NCBI GenBank assembly: GCA_947488625.1 | Contig: CANKZR010000001.1 | Span: 1,922,001-1,986,000, forward strand | Origin: an uncultured Sphingomonadaceae bacterium | GTDB lineage: Bacteria; Pseudomonadota; Alphaproteobacteria; Sphingomonadales; Sphingomonadaceae | Reading direction: 5' to 3' | DNA length: 64,000 nucleotides | Part shown: piece after piece, positions 51,268-62,449 of the stretch | Position numbering within the stretch: the stretch's first letter is position 1 | How the letters are laid out: the number at the start of each line of letters is the position of its first letter | Program-made: the position numbers and the translations under genes | The notes under the pieces: generated by a model | Database searches by the model: none | Told to the model about the DNA's origin: nothing | The model's input: the letters and a program-made list of their open reading frames with translations, nothing else

Positions 51268-53277
51268 CTATTCCAGTTCGAGAATGACGGCGTCTACCAT
51301 CAGCGTTTCGCCTTCGCTGAAATTGACGGTTGCCACGGTGCCGGATTTCTCCGCGCGCAGGATGTTTTCCATCTTCATCGCTTCCACTGTCGCGAGCGGC
51401 TGGCCAGCCTCCACGGCATCGCCTTCGCCCACGTGGAGTTTCATCAGCAGGCCCGGCATCGGGCACAGCAGCATCTTGGAGGTATCGGGCGGCACCTTTT
51501 CGATCATGTGATCGGCAAGCGGCGCAATTTTCGCAGGCAGGGCGCGTGCGGTGTAGGTGCGCCCGTGGGTATTGATCTGCCAGCTTGGCCGCTTTCGGGT
51601 CACGGTCAGCCCCAGCGTCGGGCCATCGGGCTGAGTGGCGGTGGCAGTACGGTCTCCCGGCTGCCAGTCGCAAGTGCCTGCCACCTTTTCGCCGTCGACA
51701 ATCGCATGGCCATCGCCCAGCGTCACCGTGTGGTCCACCCCATCGACGCGCACGATCCAGGCCGGTGAAACCGGCTGCGGACCGTTCAGCTGACCGGACA
51801 CCTGCCTCTGTCGTGATTGGTGGGTGAACTCAATACCTGCGGCAATCGCCGCGATCACGCGGGTGCGTTCCTCGCTGGTAGCCGCGCCCTCGAAGCCCTC
51901 GGGATATTCCTCGGCAATGAAGCCTGTGGTGATATTGCCGCTGCGGAAGCGATCATGCTGCATCAGGGCGGAAAGAAAATCGATGTTGTGGCCAAGGCCA
52001 TCGAGTTCGATCCCGTCCAGCGCCTCAACCTGCAGGTCTGCCGCCTCGTTACGGGTCTCGCCCCAGGTAATGAGCTTGGCGATCATGGGGTCGTAGAAGA
52101 TCGAAACCTCGCCACCTTCCTGCACGCCCGAGTCGACTCGGACGCCATCCACTCCGCGCAGTTCGCCCGACCACGGTTCGACAGGTGTATCGTATCGCAC
52201 GAGCCGCCCCGTGCTCGGCAGGAACCCGCGGTAGGGATCTTCGGCATAGATGCGCGTTTCGATGGACCAGCCATCGATGCCGATGTCATCCTGCGTCATC
52301 GGCAGCTTCTCGCCAGCCGCCACGCGGATCATGTATTCGACCAGATCGATGCCCGTGATCGCCTCCGTCACGGGATGCTCCACCTGCAAACGGGTGTTCA
52401 TCTCGAGGAAGTAGAAGCTTTCGCCAGTCGGATCCGCGCCCGATACGATCAGTTCAACGGTGCCTGCCGAATAATAACCCACGGCCTGCGATAGTGCGAC
52501 GGCTTGCTCGCCCATCTTGCGGCGCATTTCAGGCGTGACGAACGGCGACGGCGCTTCTTCCACCACCTTCTGGTGGCGGCGCTGAATCGAACATTCACGC
52601 TCGTTCAGGTAGAGCACCTTGCCGTGCTTGTCGCCCAGCACCTGGATCTCGATATGGCGCGGGTCCTCGATGAATTTCTCGATGAAGACGCGGTCATCGC
52701 CAAAGGAATTGAGGCCCTCGCGCTTGGTCGCCTCGAACCCGTCCTTCACGTCCTGGTCGTTCCAGGCGAGCCGCATGCCCTTGCCGCCGCCGCCAGCGCT
52801 GGCCTTCATCATCACAGGATAGCCGATTTCGTTCGAGACGGTCAGCGCTTCCTCGGTCGTGTCGATGGCGTCTTCGGAACCGGGCACGGTGTTCACGCCC
52901 GCTGCCTTTGCGAGCTTCTTCGATTCGATCTTGTCGCCCATCGCCGCAATCGCATTGGCCGGCGGACCGATAAATTCGATGCCTTCATTGGCCAGCGCCT
53001 CGACGAAGCTGGCGCGTTCGGAAAGGAACCCGTAGCCCGGATGCACAGCCTCGGCGCCCGTTTGCTTGCAGGCCGCGATAATCTTGTCAGCCAGCAGGTA
53101 GGATTCCGCCGCTGGCGCCGGGCCGATATGCACGGCTTCGTCCGCCATCTGTACGAAAGGCGCGCGGGCATCGGCGTCGGAGTATACCGCCACCGTGGCT
53201 ATACCCATGCGCCGCGCCGTCTTGATGACCCGGCACGCGATCTCTCCGCGATTGGCGATGAGGATTTTCTTGAACAT
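51268..53277 (-). CDS. pccA: Propionyl-CoA carboxylase, biotin-containing alpha subunit
   Basis: A 669-residue subunit. Biotin carboxylase domain (about 1-450: [23 protein letters not shown]-grasp [26 protein letters not shown]), a linking BT domain that distinguishes PCC-type enzymes, and a biotinyl domain with the biotinylation Lys in VEAMKMEN near the C-terminus (about residue 636). It carboxylates biotin for transfer to propionyl-CoA by PccB. It overlaps sucD by one base (TGATG). Confidence 0.96.
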   Translation of the reverse strand: MFKKILIANRGEIACRVIKTARRMGIATVAVYSDADARAPFVQMADEAVHIGPAPAAESYLLADKIIAACKQTGAEAVHPGYGFLSERASFVEALANEGIEFIGPPANAIAAMGDKIESKKLAKAAGVNTVPGSEDAIDTTEEALTVSNEIGYPVMMKASAGGGGKGMRLAWNDQDVKDGFEATKREGLNSFGDDRVFIEKFIEDPRHIEIQVLGDKHGKVLYLNERECSIQRRHQKVVEEAPSPFVTPEMRRKMGEQAVALSQAVGYYSAGTVELIVSGADPTGESFYFLEMNTRLQVEHPVTEAITGIDLVEYMIRVAAGEKLPMTQDDIGIDGWSIETRIYAEDPYRGFLPSTGRLVRYDTPVEPWSGELRGVDGVRVDSGVQEGGEVSIFYDPMIAKLITWGETRNEAADLQVEALDGIELDGLGHNIDFLSALMQHDRFRSGNITTGFIAEEYPEGFEGAATSEERTRVIAAIAAGIEFTHQSRQRQVSGQLNGPQPVSPAWIVRVDGVDHTVTLGDGHAIVDGEKVAGTCDWQPGDRTATATQPDGPTLGLTVTRKRPSWQINTHGRTYTARALPAKIAPLADHMIEKVPPDTSKMLLCPMPGLLMKLHVGEGDAVEAGQPLATVEAMKMENILRAEKSGTVATVNFSEGETLMVDAVILELE

Positions 53278-54167
53278 CAGGAGAGTTCCTTCAGCAGGGC
53301 ATCCAGCGTGGTGCCCAGCTCGCTTGGCGAAGGCGAAACGCGGATGCCCGCCTCTTCCATTGCCGCGATCTTGTCGTCCGCGCCGCCCTTGCCGCCCGAT
53401 ACGATGGCGCCTGCATGGCCCATCCGGCGACCCGGAGGGGCCGTGCGGCCAGCAATGAAGCCCACCATCGGCTTGCGGCGGCCCTTGGCGGCTTCGGCCT
53501 TGATGAACTCTGCCGCTTCTTCTTCGGCACTTCCGCCGATTTCGCCGATCATGATGATCGACTTTGTTTCATCGTCGTCCAGGAACAGGTCGAGAATGTC
53601 GATGAAGTTGGTGCCGTTCACCGGATCGCCGCCGATGCCGACAGCGGTCGTCTGGCCAAGGCCGACAGCCGTTGTCTGGTGCACGGCCTCGTAAGTGAGC
53701 GTGCCCGAACGCGAGACGACGCCCACGCTGCCCTTCTTGAATATGGAGCCGGGCATGATGCCGATCTTGCATTCTTCAGGCGTCAGCACGCCGGGGCAGT
53801 TGGGGCCGATCAGGCGGGACTTGCTGCCGGAAAGCGCGCGCTTCACCGTTACCATGTCCATCACGGGTATACCCTCGGTGATGGCGATGATCAGCTCGAT
53901 CTCGGCCTCGATGGCTTCGAGAATGGCGTCGGCAGCAAACGGCGGCGGCACGTAGATGCACGATGCGGTGGCGCCGGTGGCTTCCTTCGCTTCGCGCACG
54001 GTGTTGAAGTTGGGCAGGCCGATATGCTCGGTGCCGCCTTTGCCAGGGGTCACGCCCGCCACCATCTTGGTGCCGTAGTCCAGCGCCTGCTGCGTGTGGA
54101 ACGTGCCGGTGTCGCCGGTCATCCCTTGCGTGATGACCTTGGTGTTCTTGTCGACGAGAATGGACAT
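53277..54167 (-). CDS. sucD: Succinyl-CoA synthetase, alpha subunit
   Basis: A 296-residue subunit that binds CoA and carries the phosphohistidine. [21 protein letters not shown] is the conserved start; the active-site His is in [21 protein letters not shown]. SucCD converts succinyl-CoA to succinate with ATP/GTP formation. The start at 54167 overlaps the sucC stop by one base; a longer in-frame reading into sucC is not coding. Embedded in the propionate operon rather than next to sucAB. Confidence 0.97.
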   Translation of the reverse strand: MSILVDKNTKVITQGMTGDTGTFHTQQALDYGTKMVAGVTPGKGGTEHIGLPNFNTVREAKEATGATASCIYVPPPFAADAILEAIEAEIELIIAITEGIPVMDMVTVKRALSGSKSRLIGPNCPGVLTPEECKIGIMPGSIFKKGSVGVVSRSGTLTYEAVHQTTAVGLGQTTAVGIGGDPVNGTNFIDILDLFLDDDETKSIIMIGEIGGSAEEEAAEFIKAEAAKGRRKPMVGFIAGRTAPPGRRMGHAGAIVSGGKGGADDKIAAMEEAGIRVSPSPSELGTTLDALLKELS

Positions 54168-55366
54168 CAGGCGGCTTCCTTCACTTCGGCCACGATCTTC
54201 TTTGCGGCATCGCCCAGGTCGTCTGCGGGAATGATCGGCAGGCCCGAGTTGGCGAGGATATCCTTGCCCTTCTGCACGTTCGTGCCTTCCAGGCGCACTA
54301 CCAGCGGTACCGAAAGGTTCACTTCCTTCGCTGCCGACACGATGCCGTCGGCGATGATGTCGCACTTCATGATACCGCCGAAGATGTTGACCAGAATGCC
54401 CTTCACCGAAGGGTCGGACAGGATGATCTTGAACGCCGCCGTCACCTTCTCGGTCGTCGCGCCGCCGCCCACGTCGAGGAAGTTTGCCGGGAACGAGCCG
54501 TTGAGCTTGATGATGTCCATCGTCGCCATCGCCAGCCCTGCGCCGTTCACCATGCAGCCGATGTCGCCGTCGAGCTTGATATAGGCAAGATCGTGCTTCG
54601 ATGCCTCGACCTCCATCGGGTCTTCCTCGGTCTCGTCGCGCATCTCCTCCACGTCCTTGTGGCGATAGAGCGCATTGGAATCGAAGCTCATCTTGGTGTC
54701 CAGTACCAGCAGCTCGCCACCCTTGGTCTCCACCAGCGGGTTGATCTCCAGCATGTCGCAATCCAGCGCGGTGAAGGCCTCGTAAAGCTTCTTCGACAGC
54801 TTCTGCGCCTCTTTCGCCAGACCGCCTTCCAGCTTCAGTGCAAAGGCGACGCTGCGGCCATGATGCGGCATGAAGCCGGTGGCCGGATCGATCGTGATGG
54901 TGGCGATCTTGTCGGGCGTGTTGTGCGCCACGTCCTCGATATCCATGCCGCCTTCGGTCGAGACGATCATGGCCACCCGGCTCGTCTCGCGGTCGATCAC
55001 CATGGAGAGGTAGTATTCCTTCGCGATATCCACACCATCGGTAACGTAGAGGCGATTGACCTGCTTGCCCTCGTCACCTGTCTGCACGGTGACGAGCGTA
55101 TTGCCGAGCATGTCCCGTGCATCCGCCTCGACATCCTCGATGCTCTTGGCCAGCCGCACGCCGCCTTTCGCATCAACGCCAAGTTCAGTGAACTTGCCCT
55201 TGCCGCGTCCGCCTGCGTGGATCTGCGCCTTCACAACGTACAGCGGCCCGGGCAGCTTCTTTGCACCCTCCACGGCCTCCTCCACGCTGAGCGCCGGATA
55301 GCCGGTAGGTACGGCAATACCGAATTTCGCGAGCAGTTCCTTGGCCTGGTATTCGTGGATGTTCAT
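54167..55366 (-). CDS. sucC: Succinyl-CoA synthetase, beta subunit
   Basis: A 399-residue ATP-grasp subunit. [20 protein letters not shown] start, nucleotide-binding [13 protein letters not shown], and [18 protein letters not shown] (about 190-208) are diagnostic. It shares an ATGA overlap with mut and a one-base overlap with sucD, so methylmalonyl-CoA mutase product is handed to a cotranslated enzyme. Confidence 0.97.
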   Translation of the reverse strand: MNIHEYQAKELLAKFGIAVPTGYPALSVEEAVEGAKKLPGPLYVVKAQIHAGGRGKGKFTELGVDAKGGVRLAKSIEDVEADARDMLGNTLVTVQTGDEGKQVNRLYVTDGVDIAKEYYLSMVIDRETSRVAMIVSTEGGMDIEDVAHNTPDKIATITIDPATGFMPHHGRSVAFALKLEGGLAKEAQKLSKKLYEAFTALDCDMLEINPLVETKGGELLVLDTKMSFDSNALYRHKDVEEMRDETEEDPMEVEASKHDLAYIKLDGDIGCMVNGAGLAMATMDIIKLNGSFPANFLDVGGGATTEKVTAAFKIILSDPSVKGILVNIFGGIMKCDIIADGIVSAAKEVNLSVPLVVRLEGTNVQKGKDILANSGLPIIPADDLGDAAKKIVAEVKEAA

Positions 55367-57618
55367 TCAGTTTCACCTTCCATCGTGAATTCTTCCTCGG
55401 CGGGCGGCATGTTGTGGCCGAGCAGACGCAGCAGGTCTGCGGCGGCCTCCACCACGTTTGTGCCGGGGCCATAGATGCCCTGCACGCCGGCCTTCTTGAG
55501 AAACTCGTAGTCCTGCGGCGGTATTACACCGCCTGCCACCACCTTGATATCGGAGCGGTTCGCATCGCGCAGGTGGTTTATCAGTTCGGGGATCAGCGTC
55601 TTGTGACCCGCTGCAAGCGACGATGCGCCAACGGCGTCAACCTCGTTCTCCAGCGCCATCGCCGCGGTTTCTTCGGGCGTCTGGAACAGTGGGCCGGAGA
55701 TCACCTCGAACCCCATGTCGGCAAAGGCGGATGCGATCACGTTTGCACCGCGATCGTGCCCGTCCTGCCCCATCTTGGCGACGAGGATGCGCGGCTTGTG
55801 GCCAAGGCGATGGGCGACGGAATCGACGCCTTCGACCACCTGCGCATAGCGTGCGTCGCCTTCGTAGGCGCTGGCGTAGATGCCCTTCACAGGCGTGGGC
55901 ACGGTGTCGTAGCGGCCGAAGGCGTCTTCCATCGCCTTGCTGATTTCGCCCAGCGTCGCATCGGCGCGTGCGGCCTCGACCGCCAGCGCCAGCAGGTTGG
56001 TCTCCTTGTCGGACGCCAGCCTTTCCATCTGCGACGGCGGCAGTGGCACGCCCTTGTCATCGCGGCCTTCGTTCAAAAGCGCCTCGTTGGCGGCGCGATC
56101 CACCCGCGCGCCGCGCGTGAGGTTGGCAAGCGCCACCTTCACCGCCTCATTATCGCGATTGCGGCGCACCTTCTCGATGCGTTCGATCTGGCTCTTGCGG
56201 ACCTTGTGGTTGTCAATATCGAGCGTGTCGATGTGCGCTTCTTCATCGAGGCGGTATTTGTTCACGCCCACGATGACCGTCTCACCCTTGTCGACGCTGG
56301 CCTGCTTGGCTGCCGCCGCTTCCTCGATACGTGCCTTTGGCATGCCGCTGGCAACGGCTGCGGTCATGCCGCCCAGGCCATCCACTTCGCGGATCAGTTC
56401 GCGGGCCTTTTCGACCAGTTCGTTCGTCAGGCTTTCGATATAATAGCTTCCGCCCAGCGGATCGGCGACATTCGTCACGCCGCTTTCCTCTTGCAGCACC
56501 AGTTGCGTGTTGCGCGCTATGCGGGCGGAGAAGTCCGTCGGCAGCGCCAGCGCCTCGTCCAGCGCGTTGGTGTGCAGCGACTGGGTGCCGCCCAGCACCG
56601 CGGCCAGCGCTTCCAGCGTGGTGCGGATCACGTTGTTGTAGGGGTCCTGCTCCTGCAGAGACACGCCACTTGTCTGGCAATGGGTGCGCAGCATCTTGGA
56701 CTTGGGATTCTGCGCGCCCAGCTCGTCCATGATATCATGCCAGAGCACGCGGCCTGCCCGCATCTTGGCGATCTCCATGAAGAAGTTCATGCCGATGCCC
56801 CAGAAGAACGACAGGCGCGGCGCGAAGGCATCGATATCGAGCCCCGTCTCCATCGCGCGCTTCACGTATTCCTTGCCGTCGGCAATGGTGAAGGCGAGTT
56901 CCTGCACCGCCGTCGCGCCAGCCTCGTGCATGTGATAACCGCTGATTGAGATCGAGTTGAAGCGCGGCATATGCGCAGACGTATAGGCAATGATGTCCGA
57001 CACGATCCGCATCGATGGCTCGGGCGGATAGATGTAGGTGTTGCGAACCATGAACTCCTTGAGGATGTCGTTCTGGATCGTGCCGGAGAGCTTCTCCGCG
57101 CTCACACCCTGGCGTTCGCCAGCAACGATGTAGAACGCCAGCACCGGGATCACCGCGCCGTTCATCGTCATCGATACGCTCATGGTGTCGAGCGGGATCT
57201 GGTCGAACAGGATTTCCATGTCGCGAACGGTATCGATCGCAACACCCGCCTTGCCCACATCGCCCACCACGCGCGGATGATCGCTGTCATAACCGCGGTG
57301 GGTAGCCAGATCGAACGCGACTGACAGGCCCTTCTGCCCGGCTGCCAGGTTGCGGCGGTAGAAGGCGTTTGATTCCTCGGCGGTGGAGAATCCCGCATAC
57401 TGCCGGATCGTCCACGGGCGACCGGTGTACATGCTGGCATAAGGGCCACGGGTGAAAGGCTCGAAACCGGGCAGGCCGGGATCGAGACCTTCGGCATCCT
57501 GCGCGCTATACACGGGCTGCACGTCGATCCCCTCTGGCGTATGCCAGGTAAGATCGCGGCCCTTCACTTCCTTGGAAGCTCTCGCCTGCCAGTCGGACTT
57601 TGTCTGTTTATCGGTCAT
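55363..57618 (-). CDS. mut: Methylmalonyl-CoA mutase, adenosylcobalamin-dependent, single-chain
   Basis: A 751-residue homodimer-type mutase turning (R)-methylmalonyl-CoA into succinyl-CoA. The TIM-barrel domain has [20 protein letters not shown] and [16 protein letters not shown] features; the cobalamin domain at the C-terminus (about 610-740) carries the base-off DxHxxG motif [11 protein letters not shown] and SSLAAGH. It keeps both barrel and B12 domain in one chain. ATGA overlaps join it to pccB and sucC. No epimerase gene is present here, so (S)- to (R)-methylmalonyl-CoA conversion must be encoded elsewhere. Confidence 0.97.
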   Translation of the reverse strand: MTDKQTKSDWQARASKEVKGRDLTWHTPEGIDVQPVYSAQDAEGLDPGLPGFEPFTRGPYASMYTGRPWTIRQYAGFSTAEESNAFYRRNLAAGQKGLSVAFDLATHRGYDSDHPRVVGDVGKAGVAIDTVRDMEILFDQIPLDTMSVSMTMNGAVIPVLAFYIVAGERQGVSAEKLSGTIQNDILKEFMVRNTYIYPPEPSMRIVSDIIAYTSAHMPRFNSISISGYHMHEAGATAVQELAFTIADGKEYVKRAMETGLDIDAFAPRLSFFWGIGMNFFMEIAKMRAGRVLWHDIMDELGAQNPKSKMLRTHCQTSGVSLQEQDPYNNVIRTTLEALAAVLGGTQSLHTNALDEALALPTDFSARIARNTQLVLQEESGVTNVADPLGGSYYIESLTNELVEKARELIREVDGLGGMTAAVASGMPKARIEEAAAAKQASVDKGETVIVGVNKYRLDEEAHIDTLDIDNHKVRKSQIERIEKVRRNRDNEAVKVALANLTRGARVDRAANEALLNEGRDDKGVPLPPSQMERLASDKETNLLALAVEAARADATLGEISKAMEDAFGRYDTVPTPVKGIYASAYEGDARYAQVVEGVDSVAHRLGHKPRILVAKMGQDGHDRGANVIASAFADMGFEVISGPLFQTPEETAAMALENEVDAVGASSLAAGHKTLIPELINHLRDANRSDIKVVAGGVIPPQDYEFLKKAGVQGIYGPGTNVVEAAADLLRLLGHNMPPAEEEFTMEGETE

Positions 57619-59147
57619 AGCGGTAGGTTATCGTGCTTCTTCCAAGGGTTCTCCAGATGCTTGCCAGCAAGCTTGCGCAGCCCCAGCGCGATGCGGCGGC
57701 GGGTGGAGTGGGGGTAGATCACCTCGTCGATGTAGCCACGGCTTGCGGCGACAAAGGGATTGGCGAAGCGGTCTTCGTATTCCTTCGTTTTCTCGGCGAT
57801 CTTGTCCGGATCGTCGCGGTCCTGGCGGAAGATGATTTCCACCGCGCCCTTCGCGCCCATCACGGCGATCTCGGCCGTGGGCCACGCGTAGTTCAGGTCT
57901 CCGCGAAGGTGCTTCGATGCCATCACGTCATAGGCGCCGCCGTAGGCCTTGCGGGTGATAACGGTGATCTTGGGCACGGTCGCCTCGGCATAGGCAAAGA
58001 GCAGCTTCGCGCCGTGCTTGATGATGCCGTTGTGCTCCTGCCCGGTGCCGGGAAGGAAGCCGGGAACGTCCACGAAGGTGATGATGGGGATGTTGAAGGC
58101 ATCGCAGAATCGCACGAAGCGCGCAGCCTTGCGACTGGCATCGATATCCAGCACGCCTGCCAGCACCATCGGCTGATTGGCAACGAAGCCCACGGGATTG
58201 CCCTCGATGCGGCCAAAACCGGTGATGATATTGGCGCCGTGCGCAGGCTGTATCTCGAAGAAATTGCCATCGTCGACCACCTTCGAAATCAGTTCGTGCA
58301 TGTCGTAGGGCATGTTCGAACTTGCCGGGATCAGCGTGTCGAGGCTGTCCTCGCGCCGGTCCCACGGATCGTCTGTCGGCAGGTGCGGCAGCGGGTCGCG
58401 GTTGCTCTCCGGGACGAAGCCGATCAGCTCGCGGGCGGCCAGCAGCGCCTCGATGTCGTTTTCCAGCGCGAGGTCGGCCACGCTGGTCTTCGTGGTATGA
58501 ACCACCGCGCCGCCCAGATCTTCCTGGGTCACCTCTTCGTTGGTGACGGTCTTCACGACTTCGGGCCCGGTCACGAACATGTAGGAACTGTCCTTCACCA
58601 TGAAGATGAAGTCCGTCATGGCGGGGGAATAGACCGCCCCGCCCGCGCACGGCCCCATGATGAGGCTGAGCTGCGGCACCACGCCCGATGCCAGTACGTT
58701 GCGCTGAAACACCTCGGCATAGCCGCCGAGGCTGGCCACGCCTTCCTGGATGCGCGCGCCGCCGCTGTCATTGAGACCGATAACGGGCGCGCCCACCTTC
58801 ATGGCGTTGTCCATCACCTTGCAGATCTTTTCCGCATGGCGTTTGGACAAGGAACCGCCGAAGACGGTGAAATCCTGGCTGAAGACATAGACCAGCCGTC
58901 CGTTGATCGTGCCACTGCCGGTAACCACGCCATCGCCGGGTATCTTCTGGTCCTGCATGCCGAAATCGACGCAATCGTGTTCGACATAGGTGTCCAGTTC
59001 CTCGAACGATCCTTCATCCAGCAGCACGTCCAGTCGCTCGCGCGCGGTCAGCTTGCCCTTGGCGTGCTGGGCATCGATGCGCTTCTGGCCCCCACCCATG
59101 CGGGCAGCTTCGCGGCGGCGTTCCATCTCGGCAATATTGGCTGACAT
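57615..59147 (-). CDS. pccB: Propionyl-CoA carboxylase, beta (carboxyltransferase) subunit
   Basis: A 510-residue crotonase-fold carboxyltransferase. [21 protein letters not shown] opens the N-domain; [19 protein letters not shown] and [25 protein letters not shown] are the acyl-CoA and biotin-binding segments. It starts the seven-gene operon, with ATG at 59147 (SD-like AGGG). Divergent from pccR across a 115-bp operator region. Confidence 0.97.
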   Translation of the reverse strand: MSANIAEMERRREAARMGGGQKRIDAQHAKGKLTARERLDVLLDEGSFEELDTYVEHDCVDFGMQDQKIPGDGVVTGSGTINGRLVYVFSQDFTVFGGSLSKRHAEKICKVMDNAMKVGAPVIGLNDSGGARIQEGVASLGGYAEVFQRNVLASGVVPQLSLIMGPCAGGAVYSPAMTDFIFMVKDSSYMFVTGPEVVKTVTNEEVTQEDLGGAVVHTTKTSVADLALENDIEALLAARELIGFVPESNRDPLPHLPTDDPWDRREDSLDTLIPASSNMPYDMHELISKVVDDGNFFEIQPAHGANIITGFGRIEGNPVGFVANQPMVLAGVLDIDASRKAARFVRFCDAFNIPIITFVDVPGFLPGTGQEHNGIIKHGAKLLFAYAEATVPKITVITRKAYGGAYDVMASKHLRGDLNYAWPTAEIAVMGAKGAVEIIFRQDRDDPDKIAEKTKEYEDRFANPFVAASRGYIDEVIYPHSTRRRIALGLRKLAGKHLENPWKKHDNLPL

Positions 59148-59209
59148 TGGCACCCTGAGAAAAATGAAATTGAAGACTTGGGGAATGGAAGCCTCGACCC
59201 TTGCCGTCC

Positions 59210-59248
59210 ATTGCAAACTTGCAAATTTGCTAATCCGGGATTTGCAAA
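59210..59248. promoter_or_regulatory. TTTGCAAA octamer array, predicted PccR operator
   Basis: Three abutting octamers, ATTGCAAA (59210), CTTGCAAA (59218) and TTTGCTAA (59226), each one base off TTTGCAAA, then after 7 nt a perfect TTTGCAAA (59241-59248). The array lies 63-101 bp upstream of pccB and 14-53 bp upstream of pccR. Known: PccR/ScfR regulators of Rhodobacter bind paired TTTGCAAA sites and mycobacterial/corynebacterial PrpR and RamB bind similar sequences. Autoregulation is inferred from position. Confidence 0.8.
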
Positions 59249-59262
59249 GTATTCCTGCTTTC

Positions 59263-60681
59263 ATGAAATATAATCGCAGACTTTTCGTGGGAGCGCACCT
59301 GCGAAGGATCAGGGAGACCAAAGGCTATTCACAAAAGGAGATGGCCGAAAAACTCTCCATCAGCGCCTCCTATCTCAGTCAGATCGAGCACGATGACAGA
59401 CCATTGACGGCAAAACTGGCCGATAAGCTGGCCCGGCTCTTTCCCGTCGATTGGCAGGATGTGGCGCTGGATGACGCGGAGCGTTTGACGCGCGCCCTGA
59501 GCGAAGCTGTCGAGGACCCTTCCTTCAGTCCGCCAATCGACATCGACTCCCTTGCAAAACTCGCCCAGCAACATCCCGCTTTCGCCAAACGGTTTGTCGA
59601 GATTCACGAGGCGTATCGGCGCAACACCCAGCAACTGGAAATGGCCGATGAGGCAATTTCGCAGGGTAACGCAACAGGCTCGCGCCTTCCCTGGGAAGAG
59701 GTGCGCGACTGGTTTCATATCTCCAACAACTATGTCGATCTGCTGGACCGATCGGCGGAAAGCCTGGCGTCCGGAATAAGCGACCAGACCGGGCTGGTTT
59801 CGGCGGCAGCGCTGCAACGGCATCTCGCTGACGAGCACGGCATCGCCGTTGATATCGAGCGTTCTGGTCAGCTTCGCCAGTTCGACAGACAGGAAAAGCT
59901 CTTGCGGATTGACGCGGGACAACCGCCTACGGGCATCCGGTTCCAGCTGGCCTATCACGTCGCCGTTATGTCCCTTGCCGAAACTATCTCCCAGATCGCC
60001 CGGGACGCAGACCTGCGAACCGATGCGGCGCGCGAACTCCTTAAGGTCGGGCTTGCCAATTACGCGGCCGGGGCCGTTCTCATGCCCTATGAACATTTTC
60101 GCGGCACCGCCCGGGAAAGTCGGCACGATGTCGATCGCCTGGCCCTGGTTTACCAGACGAGTTTCGAACAGACCTGTCACAGGCTTTCCACGCTGCAGCG
60201 CGACGGATCGAGGGGGCTGCCGGTGTTCTTTTGCCGGGTCGACATGGCCGGCAATATCACCAAGCGCCACAGCGCGACGCGACTTCAATTCGCGCGTTTC
60301 GGCGGGGCCTGCCCCTTGTGGATCGTGCATGAAGCCGTAGCCATTCCGGACCGCATCCTCGTCCAGTTGGCAGAGACGCCGGACGGTGTTCGCTATGTTT
60401 CCATGGCGAAGGGTCTGATCAAGCCATCCGGCAGCTATGACCGCAATCCGAGGCGCTACGCGGTTGCACTGGGCTGCGAGGCGGCGCACGCCAGCGACTT
60501 CGTATATGCCGATTCAATCGATGTCACTTCGGCGGACGCCGCAATCCCGATCGGCGCGTCGTGCCGCATCTGTCCACGTACGGGATGCAACCAGCGCGCC
60601 TATCCTCCCAGCGACCAGATGATCAGAGTGGACCTTTATGATCGCGGTGTCGTGCCCTATTCCATGCGCCGACGCGATTGA
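59263..60681 (+). CDS. pccR: Short-chain fatty acyl-CoA regulator (ScfR family), PccR-like
   Basis: A 472-residue regulator. N-terminal XRE-type helix-turn-helix ([30 protein letters not shown], about 12-42), central IrrE-like domain (about 150-260) and a C-terminal DUF2083-type part with a Cys-rich segment ([19 protein letters not shown]). RamB, PrpR and PccR share this plan and sense short acyl-CoA. Its position beside pccB and the TTTGCAAA sites strongly supports control of the propionyl-CoA operon. The ATG at 59263 is the start; longer in-frame upstream reading covers pccB. Confidence 0.93.
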   Translation: MKYNRRLFVGAHLRRIRETKGYSQKEMAEKLSISASYLSQIEHDDRPLTAKLADKLARLFPVDWQDVALDDAERLTRALSEAVEDPSFSPPIDIDSLAKLAQQHPAFAKRFVEIHEAYRRNTQQLEMADEAISQGNATGSRLPWEEVRDWFHISNNYVDLLDRSAESLASGISDQTGLVSAAALQRHLADEHGIAVDIERSGQLRQFDRQEKLLRIDAGQPPTGIRFQLAYHVAVMSLAETISQIARDADLRTDAARELLKVGLANYAAGAVLMPYEHFRGTARESRHDVDRLALVYQTSFEQTCHRLSTLQRDGSRGLPVFFCRVDMAGNITKRHSATRLQFARFGGACPLWIVHEAVAIPDRILVQLAETPDGVRYVSMAKGLIKPSGSYDRNPRRYAVALGCEAAHASDFVYADSIDVTSADAAIPIGASCRICPRTGCNQRAYPPSDQMIRVDLYDRGVVPYSMRRRD

Positions 60682-60792
60682 GCCAAATACTTTCTGGAAT
60701 TCGGGCTTTTCAATACCAATGGTCCGCCAACAGTGCAGGCGATCGCACAATGGCGTTCCATTCCGGCGCTGTCGGCGAACGAGGAACTGCCC

Positions 60793-61665
60793 CTACTGAA
60801 GGGTTCGAATGATCGCGGAAAAATCAAGGCCCCCGTTGTCATCGCGGTCGAAAGCCTCGTAAATTTCGCGCGCCCGTTCACCCATCTGCATCTCGGCTCC
60901 GGCAGTCTGCGCCGCTTCCATTGCGAGCTTGAGATCCTTCAGCATCAGCGCGGTGGCAAAACCGCCCTGGTAGTCGTTGTCGGCAGGCGATTTGGGGCCC
61001 ACGCCCGGCACCGGGCAATAGCTGGTCATGGACCAGCACTGACCGGAACTGACGCTGGAAATGTCGAAGAAAGTCTGCGGATCGAGACCCAGCTTCTGCG
61101 CCAGGGCAAAAGCTTCTGCGGTGCCGATCATGTGAATTCCCAGCAGCATGTTGTTGCAGATCTTGGCCGCCTGCCCGTTGCCGGCATCGCCGGCGTGGAT
61201 CACTGCCTTGCCCATGTCCTGCAAGATCGGTTCGGCGCGGCGGAAAGCCTCTTCGCTGCCACCCACCATGAAGGTGAGCGTTCCGGCATCTGCGGCGGCG
61301 ATCCCGCCCGATACCGGCGCGTCGACCATGTCCAGCCCCGCCTCGCGTGCCTTCGCCGCCGTTTCTCGAGCAGTCGCGACGTCGATCGTCGAGCAGTCGA
61401 TCAGGATGGCATCGCGCGGCACCGCGTCTATTACCTGAGAGGTATAGGCGGAGAGCACGATCTGCCCGTTGGGCAGCATCGAGACCACCGCATCGACCCC
61501 GTCGCAAGCTTCGGCAGCCGAAGAGAAAGTGGCGCATCCCTTGGCTTGCGCGGCCTCCAGCGCCGCTTCGCTCAGATCAAAAGCGCGCACCTCGTGTCCT
61601 GCTTTGACGAGGTTTGCGGCCATTCCGCCGCCCATGTTTCCAAGGCCGATAAAAGCGATCTTCAT
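60793..61665 (-). CDS. mmsB: 3-hydroxyisobutyrate dehydrogenase
   Basis: A 290-residue NAD-dependent beta-hydroxyacid dehydrogenase oxidising 3-hydroxyisobutyrate to methylmalonate semialdehyde in valine breakdown. Dinucleotide fold FIGLGNMGGGMAANL at the start; substrate motif DAPVSGGIAAADAGTLTFM; catalytic Lys in GNGQAAKICNNMLLG. C-terminal DFSAII is the family's terminal signature. One base separates it from the enoyl-CoA hydratase stop. Its product needs MmsA, which is not in view. Confidence 0.96.
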   Translation of the reverse strand: MKIAFIGLGNMGGGMAANLVKAGHEVRAFDLSEAALEAAQAKGCATFSSAAEACDGVDAVVSMLPNGQIVLSAYTSQVIDAVPRDAILIDCSTIDVATARETAAKAREAGLDMVDAPVSGGIAAADAGTLTFMVGGSEEAFRRAEPILQDMGKAVIHAGDAGNGQAAKICNNMLLGIHMIGTAEAFALAQKLGLDPQTFFDISSVSSGQCWSMTSYCPVPGVGPKSPADNDYQGGFATALMLKDLKLAMEAAQTAGAEMQMGERAREIYEAFDRDDNGGLDFSAIIRTLQ

Positions 61666-61666
61666 G

Positions 61667-62449
61667 TCAGCGCCCCTTCCACGTGGCTTCGCGTTTCTCG
61701 ACAAAGGCATTCATTCCCTCCGCCTTGTCTTCGCTGGCGGTAAGAATCTGGAACAGGCGGCGTTCGTAGCCAAGCCCGTGTTCCAGCGTCGTTTCGAATG
61801 CCGCGTTCACCATTTCCTTGTTGGCCATGGCCGCCAGCGGTGCCTTCCCGGCGATGGTAGCCGCAGTCTTGAGCGCATCGTCCAGCAGCTCGTCGTGCGG
61901 CACCACCCGCGCCACCAGCCCCGCGCTCTCGGCTTCGGCAGCGTCCATCATGCGGCCCGTCAGGCACAGTTCCATGGCCTTCGATTTGCCCACCGCACGA
62001 GTCAGTCGCTGACTGCCGCCCATGCCGGGCGCAACGCCCAGATTGATCTCTGGCTGGCCGAATTTCGCCTTGTCGCTGGCAAGGATGAAGTCCGCCATCA
62101 TGGCCAGTTCGCACCCGCCGCCCAGCGCGAAACCGTTTACCGCGGCAATCCACGGCTTGCGGGTGCCCTGAACGACCTTGGTCTGCCATCCGGAGAAGAA
62201 ATCTTCGAGGTAGAAGTCGACCGCCTGCTTGTCGGCCATTTGCTTGATATCGGCACCGGCTGCAAAAGCCTTGTCGCCAGAGCCCGTCAGCACCAGGCAG
62301 CGCGGGGAGGAGTCGGCTTCGTAACTGGCGAAAGCTTCGCCCAGTTCGCGCAGTACGTCTGTGTTGAGAGCATTAAGCGCCTGGGGACGATTGAGCGTCA
62401 CCAGCGTGACGGCGTCGCGCTGTTCGACCAAGATGTTTTCGTAACTCAT
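61667..62449 (-). CDS. Enoyl-CoA hydratase (probably methacrylyl-CoA hydratase)
   Basis: A 260-residue crotonase-family protein with catalytic region [28 protein letters not shown] and [20 protein letters not shown], which contains both catalytic Glu residues of hydratases. Placed between the hydrolase and mmsB, it probably hydrates methacrylyl-CoA. The ATG at 62449 overlaps the hydrolase stop (ATGA); an alternative 12-nt longer start at 62461 is possible. Confidence 0.93.
   Translation of the reverse strand: MSYENILVEQRDAVTLVTLNRPQALNALNTDVLRELGEAFASYEADSSPRCLVLTGSGDKAFAAGADIKQMADKQAVDFYLEDFFSGWQTKVVQGTRKPWIAAVNGFALGGGCELAMMADFILASDKAKFGQPEINLGVAPGMGGSQRLTRAVGKSKAMELCLTGRMMDAAEAESAGLVARVVPHDELLDDALKTAATIAGKAPLAAMANKEMVNAAFETTLEHGLGYERRLFQILTASEDKAEGMNAFVEKREATWKGR

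Noticed and set aside
60793-60850. EF-hand-like DRDDNGG at the C-terminus of MmsB
   Set aside because: The DFSAII tail with a preceding Gly/Asp-rich turn is the normal 3-hydroxyisobutyrate dehydrogenase ending; position 12 is not acidic.
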